DNA of 62,220 nucleotides from an uncultured Thermoleophilia bacterium. GTDB taxonomy: Bacteria > Actinomycetota > Thermoleophilia > UBA2241. How positions within the stretch are numbered: the stretch's first letter is position 1; each line of letters opens with the position of its first letter. The translations under genes and the position numbers were made by a program. The notes beneath the pieces were generated by a model. The model saw only the letters and a list, made by a program, of their open reading frames with translations. It had not been told where the DNA came from and did not search any database. Below are positions 24,558 through 33,165 of the stretch, piece by piece. The stretch spans positions 1 to 62,220 of the forward strand of contig CAIOZS010000112.1 of the NCBI GenBank assembly GCA_903862845.1, written 5' to 3'.

Positions 24558-25100
24558 CTAGCGACCCCGCGAGGCCAGGAGGAACAGCGCGATCGCCTGG
24601 ACGCCGAGGGCGAGCAGCGCGATGCCCATGGCGACGTCGAGGCGCACGCCCACGACGAAGACGACGAAGACGAGGGCCGCCGCCCACAGAAGAGCGCCGG
24701 GGGCGACGCGCAAGAAGAGGCGTCGCCGAAAACCGAGCCATGCGAGGCGGCGGCGCATGCCCGAGCCGCGGGCATCGTCGTCGAGATAGCTGGAACCACG
24801 GGCGTGGAGCGCCGTGGTCAGCTCGCTGCCATCGCTTGCGTACAGGCGGGCCTGAAGCGGCAGTCCGGCCTGCTGCCGCAGCACGGCGTCCTGGGCGCGG
24901 GCGAAGTACTCGACCAGAGAGAGAAAGCGGTCGTCGGCCGAGAGCTTGTGGCTCTCCAGCCGCACCTCGAGGTAGAGGCGGTCCTCGGCCGGGTCGAACT
25001 TGATCTCCGAGCGCCACCCGCGGCGGTTGAAGAACGTGCCGAGAAAGCGGTCGAGGTCGGCCGGGATGCTCTCGACGTCTGGTCGCTTCGCGATGCTCAT
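24558..25100 (-). CDS. Membrane protein upstream of SpoIIE phosphatase
   Basis: A 180-residue protein with a soluble N-terminal ~115 residues (RFLGTFFNRRGWRSEIKFDP, EVRLESHKLSADDRFLSLVE) and two closely spaced C-terminal helices (about 125-150 and 155-175). No family recognised. The ATG at 25100 is chosen because a TACAAT -10 element lies 7 bases upstream, indicating a leaderless start; longer frames would cross that promoter. It ends with TAG one base before the phosphatase GTG, suggesting a sensor-partner pair. Confidence 0.7.
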   Translation of the reverse strand: MSIAKRPDVESIPADLDRFLGTFFNRRGWRSEIKFDPAEDRLYLEVRLESHKLSADDRFLSLVEYFARAQDAVLRQQAGLPLQARLYASDGSELTTALHARGSSYLDDDARGSGMRRRLAWLGFRRRLFLRVAPGALLWAAALVFVVFVVGVRLDVAMGIALLALGVQAIALFLLASRGR

Positions 25101-25465
25101 CCTTAGATTGTACCCGTCGCCTCCCGTCATCGGCAGCCACGCCACCGGGTGAGGCAGCGCGACGGCGCGACCGGCAGCCCCTGCGAGCAGCCCGCTGGAG
25201 CAACAAAGGAGCCCGCAGGAGCGATCCACCGGGTTCTTCTGAGAGCCTCATTGTGGGGTCAACGGTCTCTACGAGGCTCTCCGGCGAGGGCCGCAAACTG
25301 GGCTCTGCCGGCAAGGACCACCGGGGAGGGACCGCATGGCGACGCCGTAGTTACCTGATATGCAGGACAATCGCGGTGGCGCATCGGCGCCCCCGATACG
25401 ATAGAATGCCGTATCCGACGGGGCGGGCACGCGCCGCTCGATCCAGCCGACCACAGGAGTCCTTC
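25101..25465. other. Divergent intergenic region with two promoters
   Basis: 365 bases between divergent genes. On the minus strand TACAAT (25107-25112) would start transcription close to the ATG at 25100. On the plus strand the stretch cgatacgatagaatgcc (25395-25411) contains -10-like TACGAT and TAGAAT about 60 bases before the nucleotide-sugar operon, with no good -35. The middle is GC-rich with no clear gene or riboswitch. Confidence 0.5.
25107..25112 (-). promoter_or_regulatory. -10 element TACAAT of leaderless gene
   Basis: TACAAT on the minus strand lies 7 bases upstream of the ATG at 25100, so the transcript probably begins at or next to the start codon. The -35 at 17 bases (TGCCGA) is weak. 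Confidence 0.5.
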
Positions 25466-26731
25466 GTGAAGATCGCAGTCATCGGCCTCGGCTACGTCGG
25501 TCTGCCGCTGGCCACGGTGTTCGCCGAGGCCGGCATCGAAGTCATCGGCGTCGAGGCCGTCGCCGAGCGCTGCCACCAGATCAACGCCGGCCACAGCTAC
25601 ATCCAGGACGTCACCAGCGAGGCCCTCGGAAAGATCGTCGAGAAGGGCCTCATCCGCGCCACCACCGACTACGCCGCCACCGAGGACTGCGACGCCGTCA
25701 TCATCTGTCTGCCAACGCCGCTGAACGCGAATCGCGAGCCCGACCTCACGCTGGTCAAGGACGCCACCGAGAAGCTGGCCGGGCACCTGCGGCGCGGCCA
25801 GCTCGTCACCCTCGAGAGCACGACGTATCCAGGCACGACGCGCGAGGTGCTCGCGCCCCTCCTCGCAGCCGGTTCAGGCATGGTCGCCGGCGTCGACTTC
25901 CATCTCGCGTTCTCTCCCGAGCGCGTCGACCCAGGTCGCACCGACTACACCACCAAGACCACGCCCAAGGTCGTCGGCGGTCTCACCCCTGCCTGCACCG
26001 CGCGAGCGCTTGAGGTCTACGGCGCCGTGATCGACCACGTCGTGCCGGTGAACACGCCTGAGGTCGCGGAGATGACCAAGCTGCTCGAGAACATCTTCCG
26101 CAGCGTGAACATCGCCCTCATGAACGAGCTGGCCATGCTCTGCGACCGGATGAACATCGACGTGTGGGAAGTCATCGACGCGGCCGCCACCAAGCCGTTC
26201 GGCTTCATGAAGTTTCAGCCCGGCCCCGGCCTCGGCGGTCACTGCATCCCCATCGACCCCTTCTACCTCAGCTGGAAGGCCCGCGAGTTCGACTTCTGGA
26301 CGGAGTTCATCGAGCTCGCCGGCAAGGTTAACGAGAACATGCCGTACTTCTGCGTCGAGAAGCTCCACCGCGCACTCAACACGCGTCAGAAGAGCCTGAA
26401 CGGCGCCCGGCTCCTGGTGCTCGGGGTCGCCTACAAGGCCGACATCGACGACCTCCGCGAGTCACCGGCGCTCAAGGTCATCCGCCTGCTGCGCGCCCAC
26501 GGCGCCGACGTGGACTACCACGATCCGTACTGCGCCGAGCTGCCCGAGCTCGACCTCAAGTCGGTCGATCTCGAGGAGTATCGGCGCATCGCCGGCTACG
26601 ACGCCGTGGTCATCGTCACGGCGCATTCGGCGCTCGACTACCGCATCATCGTGCAGGAGGCCGACCTGGTGGTCGACTTCCGCAACGCCACGGCCGGCAT
26701 CCCCAGCGCCGGCAACGTCTGGAAACTCTGA
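25466..26731 (+). CDS. UDP-N-acetylglucosamine/UDP-sugar 6-dehydrogenase (WbpA-like)
   Basis: A 421-residue NAD-dependent nucleotide-sugar dehydrogenase that oxidises C6 of a UDP-hexose(amine) to the uronic acid. It has the N-terminal Rossmann motif GLGYVGLPLATVFAEAG, CLPTPL, ESTTYPGTTREV, SPERVDPG and the catalytic Cys in GLGGHCIPIDPFYLSWKA. The C-terminal GVAYKADIDDLRESPA supports the UDP-GlcNAc/ManNAc type. GTG start with AGGAGT 8 bases upstream. First gene of a three-gene operon whose order matches wbpA-wbpB-wbpD of surface polysaccharide loci. Confidence 0.92.
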   Translation: MKIAVIGLGYVGLPLATVFAEAGIEVIGVEAVAERCHQINAGHSYIQDVTSEALGKIVEKGLIRATTDYAATEDCDAVIICLPTPLNANREPDLTLVKDATEKLAGHLRRGQLVTLESTTYPGTTREVLAPLLAAGSGMVAGVDFHLAFSPERVDPGRTDYTTKTTPKVVGGLTPACTARALEVYGAVIDHVVPVNTPEVAEMTKLLENIFRSVNIALMNELAMLCDRMNIDVWEVIDAAATKPFGFMKFQPGPGLGGHCIPIDPFYLSWKAREFDFWTEFIELAGKVNENMPYFCVEKLHRALNTRQKSLNGARLLVLGVAYKADIDDLRESPALKVIRLLRAHGADVDYHDPYCAELPELDLKSVDLEEYRRIAGYDAVVIVTAHSALDYRIIVQEADLVVDFRNATAGIPSAGNVWKL

Positions 26732-26746
26732 GAGGGAGAAACACCC

Positions 26747-27778
26747 GTGACTGCTGACAAGGTCCGCGTCGGCGTGGTCGGGCTCGGCTACTGGGGCCCC
26801 AACCTCGCGCGCAACTTCGACCGACTGCCCGGCGCCGAGCTCGCCTACTGCTGCGACCTGGACGAGGAGAACCTCGCCAAAGCACGCAGCCTGTACCCGA
26901 ACGCCGTCGTCACCGACGACTTCGCCCGCCTGCTCGGTGACGACACGCTCGACGCGATCGTCGTGGCCACGTCCGTGCCCACGCACTACCCGCTCGGTAA
27001 GAAGGCGCTCGAGGCCGGCAAACACACGTTTATCGAGAAGCCCATCGCGCTCAAGGCGGCCGACGCCGAGGACCTGCTGGCCACGGCCGAAGCCAAGGGC
27101 GTCAAGCTCATGGTGGGCCATTTGCTCGAGTACCATCCCGCGGTGCGCAAGCTCAAGGAGCTCGTCGACGACGGCAGCCTCGGCAAGGTCTACTACGTCT
27201 ACGCGAACCGGCTCAACCTGGGCAAGGTGCGCACCGACGAGAACGCTCTCTGGAGCTTCGCCCCCCACGACATCTCGGTGCTCAACTTCCTCATCGGCGA
27301 GGAGCCAGAAGAGGTCAGCGCCCGCGGCGAGTGCTACCTGCAGGACGGCGTCGAGGACGTGGTGTTCGGCTACATCAAGTACCCCAGCGGCGTCGTCGGG
27401 CACCTGCACGTGAGCTGGCTCGATCCGCACAAGAGCCGCAAGATCACCGTGGTGGGCAGCGAGAAGATGGTCGTCTTCGACGACATGGAGGCCGACCGCA
27501 AGGTCACGGTCTACGACAAGGGCGCTACCACGACGCGCACCAAGTTCGACTCGTACGGCGAGTTCGTCACGCTGCACTTCGGCGACATCCACATCCCCCG
27601 GATCGGCAACGAAGAGCCGCTGCGCGTCGAGGCCCAGCACTTCGTGGACTGCATCGCCAACGACGAGCCGGTGCTCAGCGACGGCCGCGACGCGCTCAAC
27701 GTGGTGCGCGTGCTCGACGCCATGGAGCGCAGCCTGCGCAACGGTGGGCAGCCGGTCAAGACGTCCGACCTCAGCTGA
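26747..27778 (+). CDS. Gfo/Idh/MocA-family oxidoreductase (WbpB-like)
   Basis: A 343-residue NAD-dependent oxidoreductase. The N-terminal VGLGYWGPNLARNFDRLPG binds the dinucleotide, and the FIEKPIALKA segment holds the family EKP lysine. In wbpB-type pathways this enzyme oxidises C3 of UDP-GlcNAcA to the 3-keto sugar before transamination. GTG start with GAGGGAG 9 bases upstream; 15-base gap from the dehydrogenase. No aminotransferase follows in the operon, so the pathway is incomplete as seen here. Confidence 0.9.
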   Translation: MTADKVRVGVVGLGYWGPNLARNFDRLPGAELAYCCDLDEENLAKARSLYPNAVVTDDFARLLGDDTLDAIVVATSVPTHYPLGKKALEAGKHTFIEKPIALKAADAEDLLATAEAKGVKLMVGHLLEYHPAVRKLKELVDDGSLGKVYYVYANRLNLGKVRTDENALWSFAPHDISVLNFLIGEEPEEVSARGECYLQDGVEDVVFGYIKYPSGVVGHLHVSWLDPHKSRKITVVGSEKMVVFDDMEADRKVTVYDKGATTTRTKFDSYGEFVTLHFGDIHIPRIGNEEPLRVEAQHFVDCIANDEPVLSDGRDALNVVRVLDAMERSLRNGGQPVKTSDLS

Positions 27779-27789
27779 GGCAAGCGGCG

Positions 27790-28503
27790 ATGACGCTCAG
27801 ACCAGCCGAGGCCGGGCACAACCTCCTGCTCGGCGAGAACGTGCAGATCGGCGGGGACGTCGTGTTCGGCGCCAACGTCGTGGTATACGACGACACGGTG
27901 ATCGGCGACGGCTGCTTCATCCAGGACAACGTCGTCCTCGGCAAGGTCCCGTCGCTCTCGCCGACGAGCACCGCCAAGCGCGGCGAGCTACCCGGGCTGG
28001 TACTCGGCGCCGGCTGCGTCATCAGTACCGGCGCCGTGGTCTATCGCGGCACAGCGCTCGGCGCCGGCTGCATCCTCGGCGACTACGCCGGGGTGCGCGA
28101 GCGCTGCAGGCTCGGCGCGAAGGTCGTCGTGGGCCGCGGCAGCGTCGTTGAGAACGACACCACCATCGGCGACGGCACCAAGATCCAGACCAACGTGTAC
28201 ATCACCGCGTACATGACGATCGAGGACCGCTGCTTCATCGCGCCGTGCGTGCAGACCACCAACGACAACTTCATGGGCCGCACCGAGAAGCGCCACAAGC
28301 TCATCAGAGGCGCGACCATCCGCCGCGGCGCCCGCATCGGTGGCGGCGTCGTTCTGTGCCCCGGCATCGAAATCGGCGCCGAGGCCTTCATCGCGGCCGG
28401 CGCCGTTGTCACCAAGGATGTACCGGCCGGCAAGGTCCTCATGGGCGTGCCGGCGCGCGTCGTCCGCGACGTCTACGAGGACGAGCTGCTCGAGAACCAG
28501 TGA
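27790..28503 (+). CDS. Hexapeptide-repeat N-acetyltransferase (WbpD-like)
   Basis: A 237-residue left-handed beta-helix acyltransferase with many hexapeptide turns (VQIGGDVVFGANVVVYDDTV, TVIGDGCFIQDNVVLG, GARIGGGVVLCPGIEIGAEA). It is expected to acetylate the 3-amino group of a UDP-diamino-uronic acid. It begins 11 bases after the oxidoreductase. Longer than the ~190 residues of typical WbpD because of an N-terminal extension of extra coils. Confidence 0.9.
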   Translation: MTLRPAEAGHNLLLGENVQIGGDVVFGANVVVYDDTVIGDGCFIQDNVVLGKVPSLSPTSTAKRGELPGLVLGAGCVISTGAVVYRGTALGAGCILGDYAGVRERCRLGAKVVVGRGSVVENDTTIGDGTKIQTNVYITAYMTIEDRCFIAPCVQTTNDNFMGRTEKRHKLIRGATIRRGARIGGGVVLCPGIEIGAEAFIAAGAVVTKDVPAGKVLMGVPARVVRDVYEDELLENQ

Positions 28504-28511
28504 GCGGCTGA

Positions 28512-28543
28512 GGCGGGCGGCGGCTGGGCCCTGCGCGCCCGCC
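28512..28543. terminator. GC hairpin between convergent genes
   Basis: GGCGGGC (28512-28518) pairs with GCCCGCC (28537-28543) around an 18-base loop, in the 42-base gap between the acetyltransferase and the convergent PAS-LuxR gene. No T-tract. Confidence 0.45.
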
Positions 28544-28545
28544 GG

Positions 28546-29868
28546 TCAGGAACGTCCGAGATTGGCCAGATGCGTGCTCAGCCTCGGCCCGCCTTTCGGC
28601 AACCCCATCTTGCGGCGCACGTTGGCGCGGTGGAACGACACCGCCGAGCGCGAGATGTGGAGAGTCTCGGCGATCTCATCGGTGGTCTTGCCGAGGCGCA
28701 CGAAGTTGGCCACCGCGGCCTCACGCCGGGTGAGCGGCTGGCGCGTGCCTTCGGCGCGCACCAGCCGCTCACCGAACGGCCCGACAATCTCGCGCAGGTT
28801 CACGCGCAGGGCCTCGACCTCCATGCGTTCGGGGCGATGCGTGAGCATGTGACTGAGGCGGTCGAGCGTGGGCTCGATGAGCTGCTCCACATTGCGCACG
28901 ATGCGCTGCTCCAGCTCGGCGCGGTCTTGCTCGCGCTGTTCGAGAAGGACGCGCAGCGCCGCGTTGCGCTCGTCGAGGATCGTCGCCTGACGGCGCAGGG
29001 CACGCTCCGAACGGCCGAGCTCGACCTGCATGGCCTTGCGCTCGCTGATGTCGGTGCCGAGCAGGAAGTAGCCGCGCTCGTCCCCCAGACTGCAGGGGAT
29101 GACCGTGAGGATCAGCGTCTTGACCTTTCCCTTGACGTGGCAGTCGACCTCGAGCTCCGCGGCGCCTTGGCCGTTCTCGAGCTCATCGACGATGACGGCC
29201 ATCACCGCAGGGGGGAAATCGTCCGCGACGTTGCCGGCCAGCATCTCGTGCATAGTCTTCTCGAAGAAGGTCAGGGCATCGGTGTCGACGTCCAAGTAAT
29301 TGCCGCGCGCGTCGACCCGCACCGCGGGGCTGGGGATGCGGAACAGCACGCTGCGCAGCTCCTCCGCCTCGCGGACGGCGCGCAGCGCGTCACGCTCCGC
29401 GGTGACGTCTCTCATCGCGCCGATCATGTTGGACGGCTGTCCGGCCGCGTCGAGCTGGACGACGCCCTGATCGCTGACCGTGATCCACGTGCCGTCGTCG
29501 TGGCGCAGCCGGTATTCGGTGTGATACGTGCGTGCGTGGGTCACGCTCCCCCACAGCGCCGCCGTGGCCGCATCGAGATCGTCAGCATGGATGCGGGCCA
29601 GCCACCCTTCAAGGCTGCGAGGGAAAGCACCCGGCGGCAGCCCGAGCATCTCGTCCAGCTGCTCGCTGAAGTAGATGGCGCCGGTCTGGATGTTCCAGTC
29701 GTACAGCACGTCGAAGTTGACGCGCAGAAAGGCCTGCAGGCGCGGGTCAAATGCGGTCAGCGGCGGCTGCGGTGCCGTGCCGGCATAACCGGGCGACGGC
29801 AGCGTGACCTCGACGGTCTCGCCTTTGCGACCTTTCCTGAACGTGTATGGGATGCGAATACTAGGCAT
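28546..29868 (-). CDS. PAS-domain LuxR-type transcriptional regulator
   Basis: A 440-residue cytoplasmic regulator. Two PAS domains are visible: residues ~50-170 (DVLYDWNIQTGAIYFSEQLD, YRLRHDDGTWITVSDQG with a PAC segment) and ~185-300. A coiled-coil linker (ERKAMQVELGRSERALRRQA onward) leads to a LuxR HTH at ~370-430 (LTRREAAVANFVRLGKTTDE then IAETLHISRSAVSFHRANV). The domain order suggests ligand or redox sensing coupled to transcription. It is divergent from, and 165 bases away from, an APC permease gene that it may control. Confidence 0.88.
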   Translation of the reverse strand: MPSIRIPYTFRKGRKGETVEVTLPSPGYAGTAPQPPLTAFDPRLQAFLRVNFDVLYDWNIQTGAIYFSEQLDEMLGLPPGAFPRSLEGWLARIHADDLDAATAALWGSVTHARTYHTEYRLRHDDGTWITVSDQGVVQLDAAGQPSNMIGAMRDVTAERDALRAVREAEELRSVLFRIPSPAVRVDARGNYLDVDTDALTFFEKTMHEMLAGNVADDFPPAVMAVIVDELENGQGAAELEVDCHVKGKVKTLILTVIPCSLGDERGYFLLGTDISERKAMQVELGRSERALRRQATILDERNAALRVLLEQREQDRAELEQRIVRNVEQLIEPTLDRLSHMLTHRPERMEVEALRVNLREIVGPFGERLVRAEGTRQPLTRREAAVANFVRLGKTTDEIAETLHISRSAVSFHRANVRRKMGLPKGGPRLSTHLANLGRS

Positions 29869-29899
29869 TACCTATCACTATGCTGTTAGAAGATTGGCC

Positions 29900-29927
29900 T
29901 TGCTCGCCGAGAGTATCGCGGTAGAGT
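29900..29927 (+). promoter_or_regulatory. Candidate promoter of the APC permease-cupin operon
   Basis: TTGCTC (29900-29905), a 16-base spacer and TAGAGT (29922-29927) lie about 107 bases before the permease ATG, leaving a leader of ~100 bases. Confidence 0.35.
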
Positions 29928-30033
29928 GCGGGCACGTCAATGCCGGCATGGCTCGAGCAAGGGGGTCCGACAGGTCAAGCAGCGTGGTCTCCAGTCGATC
30001 GACCGGCGCACCCGCGCCGGGGTCATCAGGGGG

Positions 30034-31662
30034 ATGGATTTGGCTGAGTCACAACACCACGGCATGTTCCACAGTGAGCAGGACGAGCAACACAAGAAGG
30101 ATCAGGAGCTCCTCGCCAAGTTCGGCTACAAGCAGGAGCTCGACCGCTCGCTCGGCTTCCTCTCCACGTTCGCCATCGCCTTCGGCTTCGTGTCGGCGAC
30201 GAACGGTTTCTTCGCACTCTTCTACTACGGCCTCGACACCGGCGGCCCGGCCGGCGTCTTCTGGAGCTGGCCCATCGTCGTGTTCGGCCAGCTCATGGTG
30301 GCCCTCGTGTTCGCCGAGGCGGCGTCGCACTTCCCGCTTGCCGGCGGCGTGATGCAGTGGGCCAAGCACCTCTCGAACAGCACCTGGGGCTGGTTCACGG
30401 CCTGGATGTTCCTCTTCGCTCTGCTGGTCACGGTGGCCGGTGTGGCGTTCGGCGCCGCGCCCATCACCTGCGGCCTGTTCGGCTGGGAGGCCACGCGCTG
30501 GACGCTCTTCCTCATCGCCCTGTTCTTCACGGTGGTGCCGATGGTGCTCAACATCTGGGGTGTCAAGATCATGGCGTTCGTCAACAACATCGGGACGATC
30601 ACCGAGCTCATCGGCATGACGGGCCTCGGCGTGATCCTGCTGGGCGTCGTGATCTTCACGAGTCACCCGCACCAGACGCTCGGCGTGCTGTTCGACACGG
30701 CCGGCACCAACGCCGGCGGCTACGCCGGTCCGTTCCTCGCGGCCATGCTCACAGCGGCCTGGGTACTGTACGGCTTCGACACGGCCGGGAGCCTCGCCGA
30801 AGAGACCGTCAACCCGTCCAAGGAAGTGCCGCGCGCCATCATCGCCGGCGTGGTCGTCACGGCCATCGTGAGCACCGTGTGGCTCGTTGGCACCCTGCTT
30901 GCCATTCCGGACATGAAGGAAGCCATCACTCAAGGCTACAACGTCCTGCCCTGGCTCCTGCGCTTCCACTTCGCCGGTTGGCTCGCCGACCTCTTCCTGG
31001 TCATCGTGCTGATCGCCATCTTCGTCTGCAGCCTGTCCATCCAGGCCGCCACGGCGCGGCTGCTCTTCGCCATGAGCCGCGACAGGATGCTGCCCGACAA
31101 GGAATTCTTCGGCAAGGTCAACACGTCCACCAAGACGCCTGTCCGCTCCGCCGTCTTCGTGGCGATCTTCTGCGTCGCTGTGCTGCTCTATCAGGACCAG
31201 GTCGCGCGCGTGATCGCGTGGGCCACGGTCGGCGTCTACATCGTCTACCAGATGGTCGTGTGGGCCTCGATGTACGCGCGCTCAAAGGGCTGGCCCAAGG
31301 AGAAGGCCCATTTCAACCTGGGCATGTGGGGCTGGCCGGTGAGCATCATCGCGTTGGTCTACGGCGTGTTCATGATCGTCAACCTCTCGTGGCCGCGCAG
31401 TCCCAGTCTTCCCTGGTACGACAACTGGCTGGTGTCCTTCTCACTGCTCGTGATCCTCGTCATCGGCATCGTGGTCTTCTACGCCTTCAAGGCTGCTGGC
31501 AGAGACCTCGCCGGCGGCATCCACGATATCGAGACTGTGCGTGAAGAAGACGGCGAGCTCAAGATCGAGCGCGTCGGTGGCGTCATGGGCGTGCCCGGCG
31601 GCGTCGATCCCGAGAACCCCTACGTCGTCGAAGACACGCCCGACAGAAAGCCGGAAGGCTGA
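30034..31662 (+). CDS. APC-superfamily amino acid/amine permease
   Basis: A 542-residue membrane transporter with about 12 helices. A hydrophilic N-terminus (~45 residues, with EQDEQHKKDQELLAKFGY) precedes the first helix TFAIAFGFVSATNGFFALF. The EAASHFPLAGGVMQWAKHLS and YGFDTAGSLAEETVNPSKEV loops are typical of the choline/GABA/ethanolamine-permease branch. The ATG at 30034 is chosen for the GGGGG tract 4 bases upstream. It is followed after 34 bases by a EutQ-like cupin, so an amine or amino-alcohol is the likely substrate. Confidence 0.9.
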   Translation: MDLAESQHHGMFHSEQDEQHKKDQELLAKFGYKQELDRSLGFLSTFAIAFGFVSATNGFFALFYYGLDTGGPAGVFWSWPIVVFGQLMVALVFAEAASHFPLAGGVMQWAKHLSNSTWGWFTAWMFLFALLVTVAGVAFGAAPITCGLFGWEATRWTLFLIALFFTVVPMVLNIWGVKIMAFVNNIGTITELIGMTGLGVILLGVVIFTSHPHQTLGVLFDTAGTNAGGYAGPFLAAMLTAAWVLYGFDTAGSLAEETVNPSKEVPRAIIAGVVVTAIVSTVWLVGTLLAIPDMKEAITQGYNVLPWLLRFHFAGWLADLFLVIVLIAIFVCSLSIQAATARLLFAMSRDRMLPDKEFFGKVNTSTKTPVRSAVFVAIFCVAVLLYQDQVARVIAWATVGVYIVYQMVVWASMYARSKGWPKEKAHFNLGMWGWPVSIIALVYGVFMIVNLSWPRSPSLPWYDNWLVSFSLLVILVIGIVVFYAFKAAGRDLAGGIHDIETVREEDGELKIERVGGVMGVPGGVDPENPYVVEDTPDRKPEG

Positions 31663-31696
31663 GGCCGGTCGTCACTCCCAGCACTGGAGGCAATGA

Positions 31697-32044
31697 ATGG
31701 AGTTGCATCTCGTCCCTGCCGCGGAGATCGCGATCGAGCCCCTCGACGTCGGCCCCGACAGCAAACTGCATCTGGTCGACGTGATCGACCGCACGCAGGG
31801 CGCGCCGTTCTGCGCCGGGGTCTGCGAGGTGTTTCCCGGCGCCCCCGTCGATTTCGACTACGACGACGCCGCCGCGGTGTGCTACATGCTCGAGGGAGAG
31901 ATCAAGCTGAGCGAGAACGGCGAGTCGCGCCCGTTCCTGCCCGGTGACGTCGTGTACATCCCGCAGCAGAAGGGCTTGCTCGTGTACTGGAGCACCGACT
32001 CCTACGGCAAGTTCTTCTACGTGACCTACCCGCACTGGCGGTAG
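31697..32044 (+). CDS. EutQ-like cupin protein
   Basis: A 115-residue single-domain cupin with the two conserved motifs around VCYMLEGEIKLSENGESRPF and LPGDVVYIPQQKGLLVYWST. The pattern resembles EutQ-type cupins linked to ethanolamine metabolism. Histidine metal ligands typical of enzymatic cupins are largely missing, suggesting a binding or acetate-kinase-like EutQ role rather than oxygenase activity. GGAGG precedes the ATG. Co-transcribed with the permease. Stop TAG, followed by a strong hairpin. Confidence 0.8.
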   Translation: MELHLVPAAEIAIEPLDVGPDSKLHLVDVIDRTQGAPFCAGVCEVFPGAPVDFDYDDAAAVCYMLEGEIKLSENGESRPFLPGDVVYIPQQKGLLVYWSTDSYGKFFYVTYPHWR

Positions 32045-32059
32045 CTTCAGGCGGTGGGC

Positions 32060-32093
32060 GGGGGCGGTGGCCGCAAGGCCGCCGCCCCCGTTT
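32060..32093 (+). terminator. Intrinsic-type terminator after the cupin gene
   Basis: A 13-base stem (32060-32072 with 32077-32089, one mismatch) and a GCAA loop, followed by gttt. It lies 15 bases after the cupin stop. Confidence 0.7.
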
Positions 32094-32142
32094 GCGCGCG
32101 GGAACACTCCGGGCACAGAGAGCGAGCGCGGGTGGTCACAAG

Positions 32143-32886
32143 ATGGACGAAGAGCCACGACAGACGGACGAGGAGCTCGGCGAGCAGACCGGCGGTGCAG
32201 ACGCGCCCGGAGCCGGCCCGCACGCGCCGCTGCACGAAACGCGGCACAGCCGCCGCCGGTTTCTTCTCATCGGCGGCGCGCTCGTGGCCGGTTTCGTTGG
32301 CGTCCTCGCGCTTTTCCGCCGCCTGGGCGCCTCGGGCGGCGACGTCACCGGAGGCGCCGCCCAGTCCGTGGAGAACATGTTCAGCTCGTTCCCCGTCAAC
32401 TCCGTGGAGCACGTCCCCGACAAGACGTGGAGCGACTGGACGCTCAAGGTGGACGGCCTCGTGGACAAGCCGCTCGTTCTCGGCGCGGTGGCTTGGCAAG
32501 CGCTGCCGCGCTTCGACGAGACCGCGGACTTCCATTGCGTCGAAGGCTGGAGCGTCGGCGACGTGCAGTGGGGCGGCGTGACGCCCGCCACGCTCCTGCA
32601 GCAGGCGCAGGCACGCCCCGACGGCGCCTACCTGGTCTTCCACGCCTACACCGGAGAGTACGTCGACAGTCTGCCGATCGACGTGGCGGTGGACCCGCAG
32701 ACCGTCCTCGCCGACACCATGGACGGCGCGCCGCTGCCGGCGACGCACGGCGGGCCGCTACGCCTCGTCGTACCCAGGCAGCTCGGCTACAAGAGCGTGA
32801 AGTGGGTGACGCGCATCGAGGTCACCGACAAGCCGGTGCAGGGGTTCTGGGAGCGGCGCGGATACCCGAGCGATGCCCCGGTCTAG
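32143..32886 (+). CDS. Tat-exported molybdopterin-dependent oxidoreductase (YedY/sulfite oxidase fold)
   Basis: A 247-residue protein with an acidic N-terminus, a twin-arginine signal (HSRRRFLLIGGALVAGFVGV, near residues 35-55) and an oxidoreductase molybdopterin-binding domain. Cys132 in FHCVEGWSVGDVQWGGV is the expected molybdenum ligand. It is shorter than sulfite oxidases because it lacks the C-terminal dimerisation domain, as in MsrP/YedY-like proteins. The ATG 32143 is chosen over an upstream in-frame start because the upstream 17 codons are part of the leader. Stop TAG. Electron partner and substrate unknown. Confidence 0.88.
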   Translation: MDEEPRQTDEELGEQTGGADAPGAGPHAPLHETRHSRRRFLLIGGALVAGFVGVLALFRRLGASGGDVTGGAAQSVENMFSSFPVNSVEHVPDKTWSDWTLKVDGLVDKPLVLGAVAWQALPRFDETADFHCVEGWSVGDVQWGGVTPATLLQQAQARPDGAYLVFHAYTGEYVDSLPIDVAVDPQTVLADTMDGAPLPATHGGPLRLVVPRQLGYKSVKWVTRIEVTDKPVQGFWERRGYPSDAPV

Positions 32887-32893
32887 AAACCCC

Positions 32894-32922
32894 GGCGCGC
32901 GCTGCGACCGTGGCCGCGCGCC
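32894..32922. terminator. GC hairpin between convergent genes
   Basis: GGCGCGCG (32894-32901) pairs with CGCGCGCC (32915-32922) around a 13-base loop, filling the gap between the molybdopterin enzyme and the convergent small membrane protein. Confidence 0.5.
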
Positions 32923-33165
32923 TCAGACGACGCCGGTGACCTTGAGGTAGATCACCAGCGCCAGGATGGCGAGCAGCACGACGAGCGTGACGATGCGCTG
33001 GGTGCTCCAGCGGGCGCCTTTCTCGCGGGGCGCCTTCCAGCTGGGCTCATTCTCGTGGTCGTGAAGCTGCGCCGCGGAGAGGTTCATGCGGATGGATTGC
33101 TGGGCGCCCAGCGTGCCGCGATTCAGCTCTTCGCCGCTGACGTCCTTGCGACCTGTCTCCTCCAT
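32923..33165 (-). CDS. Small tail-anchored membrane protein
   Basis: An 80-residue protein: a hydrophilic N-terminal ~52 residues (EETGRKDVSGEELNRG, MNLSAAQLHDHENEP) and one C-terminal membrane helix (IVTLVVLLAILALVIYLKV). The ATG overlaps the stop of the PLP decarboxylase gene by one base, with GGAGG just upstream, so it is translated with it. No known family; perhaps a membrane tether for the enzyme. Confidence 0.75.
   Translation of the reverse strand: MEETGRKDVSGEELNRGTLGAQQSIRMNLSAAQLHDHENEPSWKAPREKGARWSTQRIVTLVVLLAILALVIYLKVTGVV

Noticed and set aside
25140..25330. Possible riboswitch (SAM or c-di-GMP type) before the nucleotide-sugar operon
   Set aside because: Some GC hairpins and short similarities, but the conserved cores do not match.
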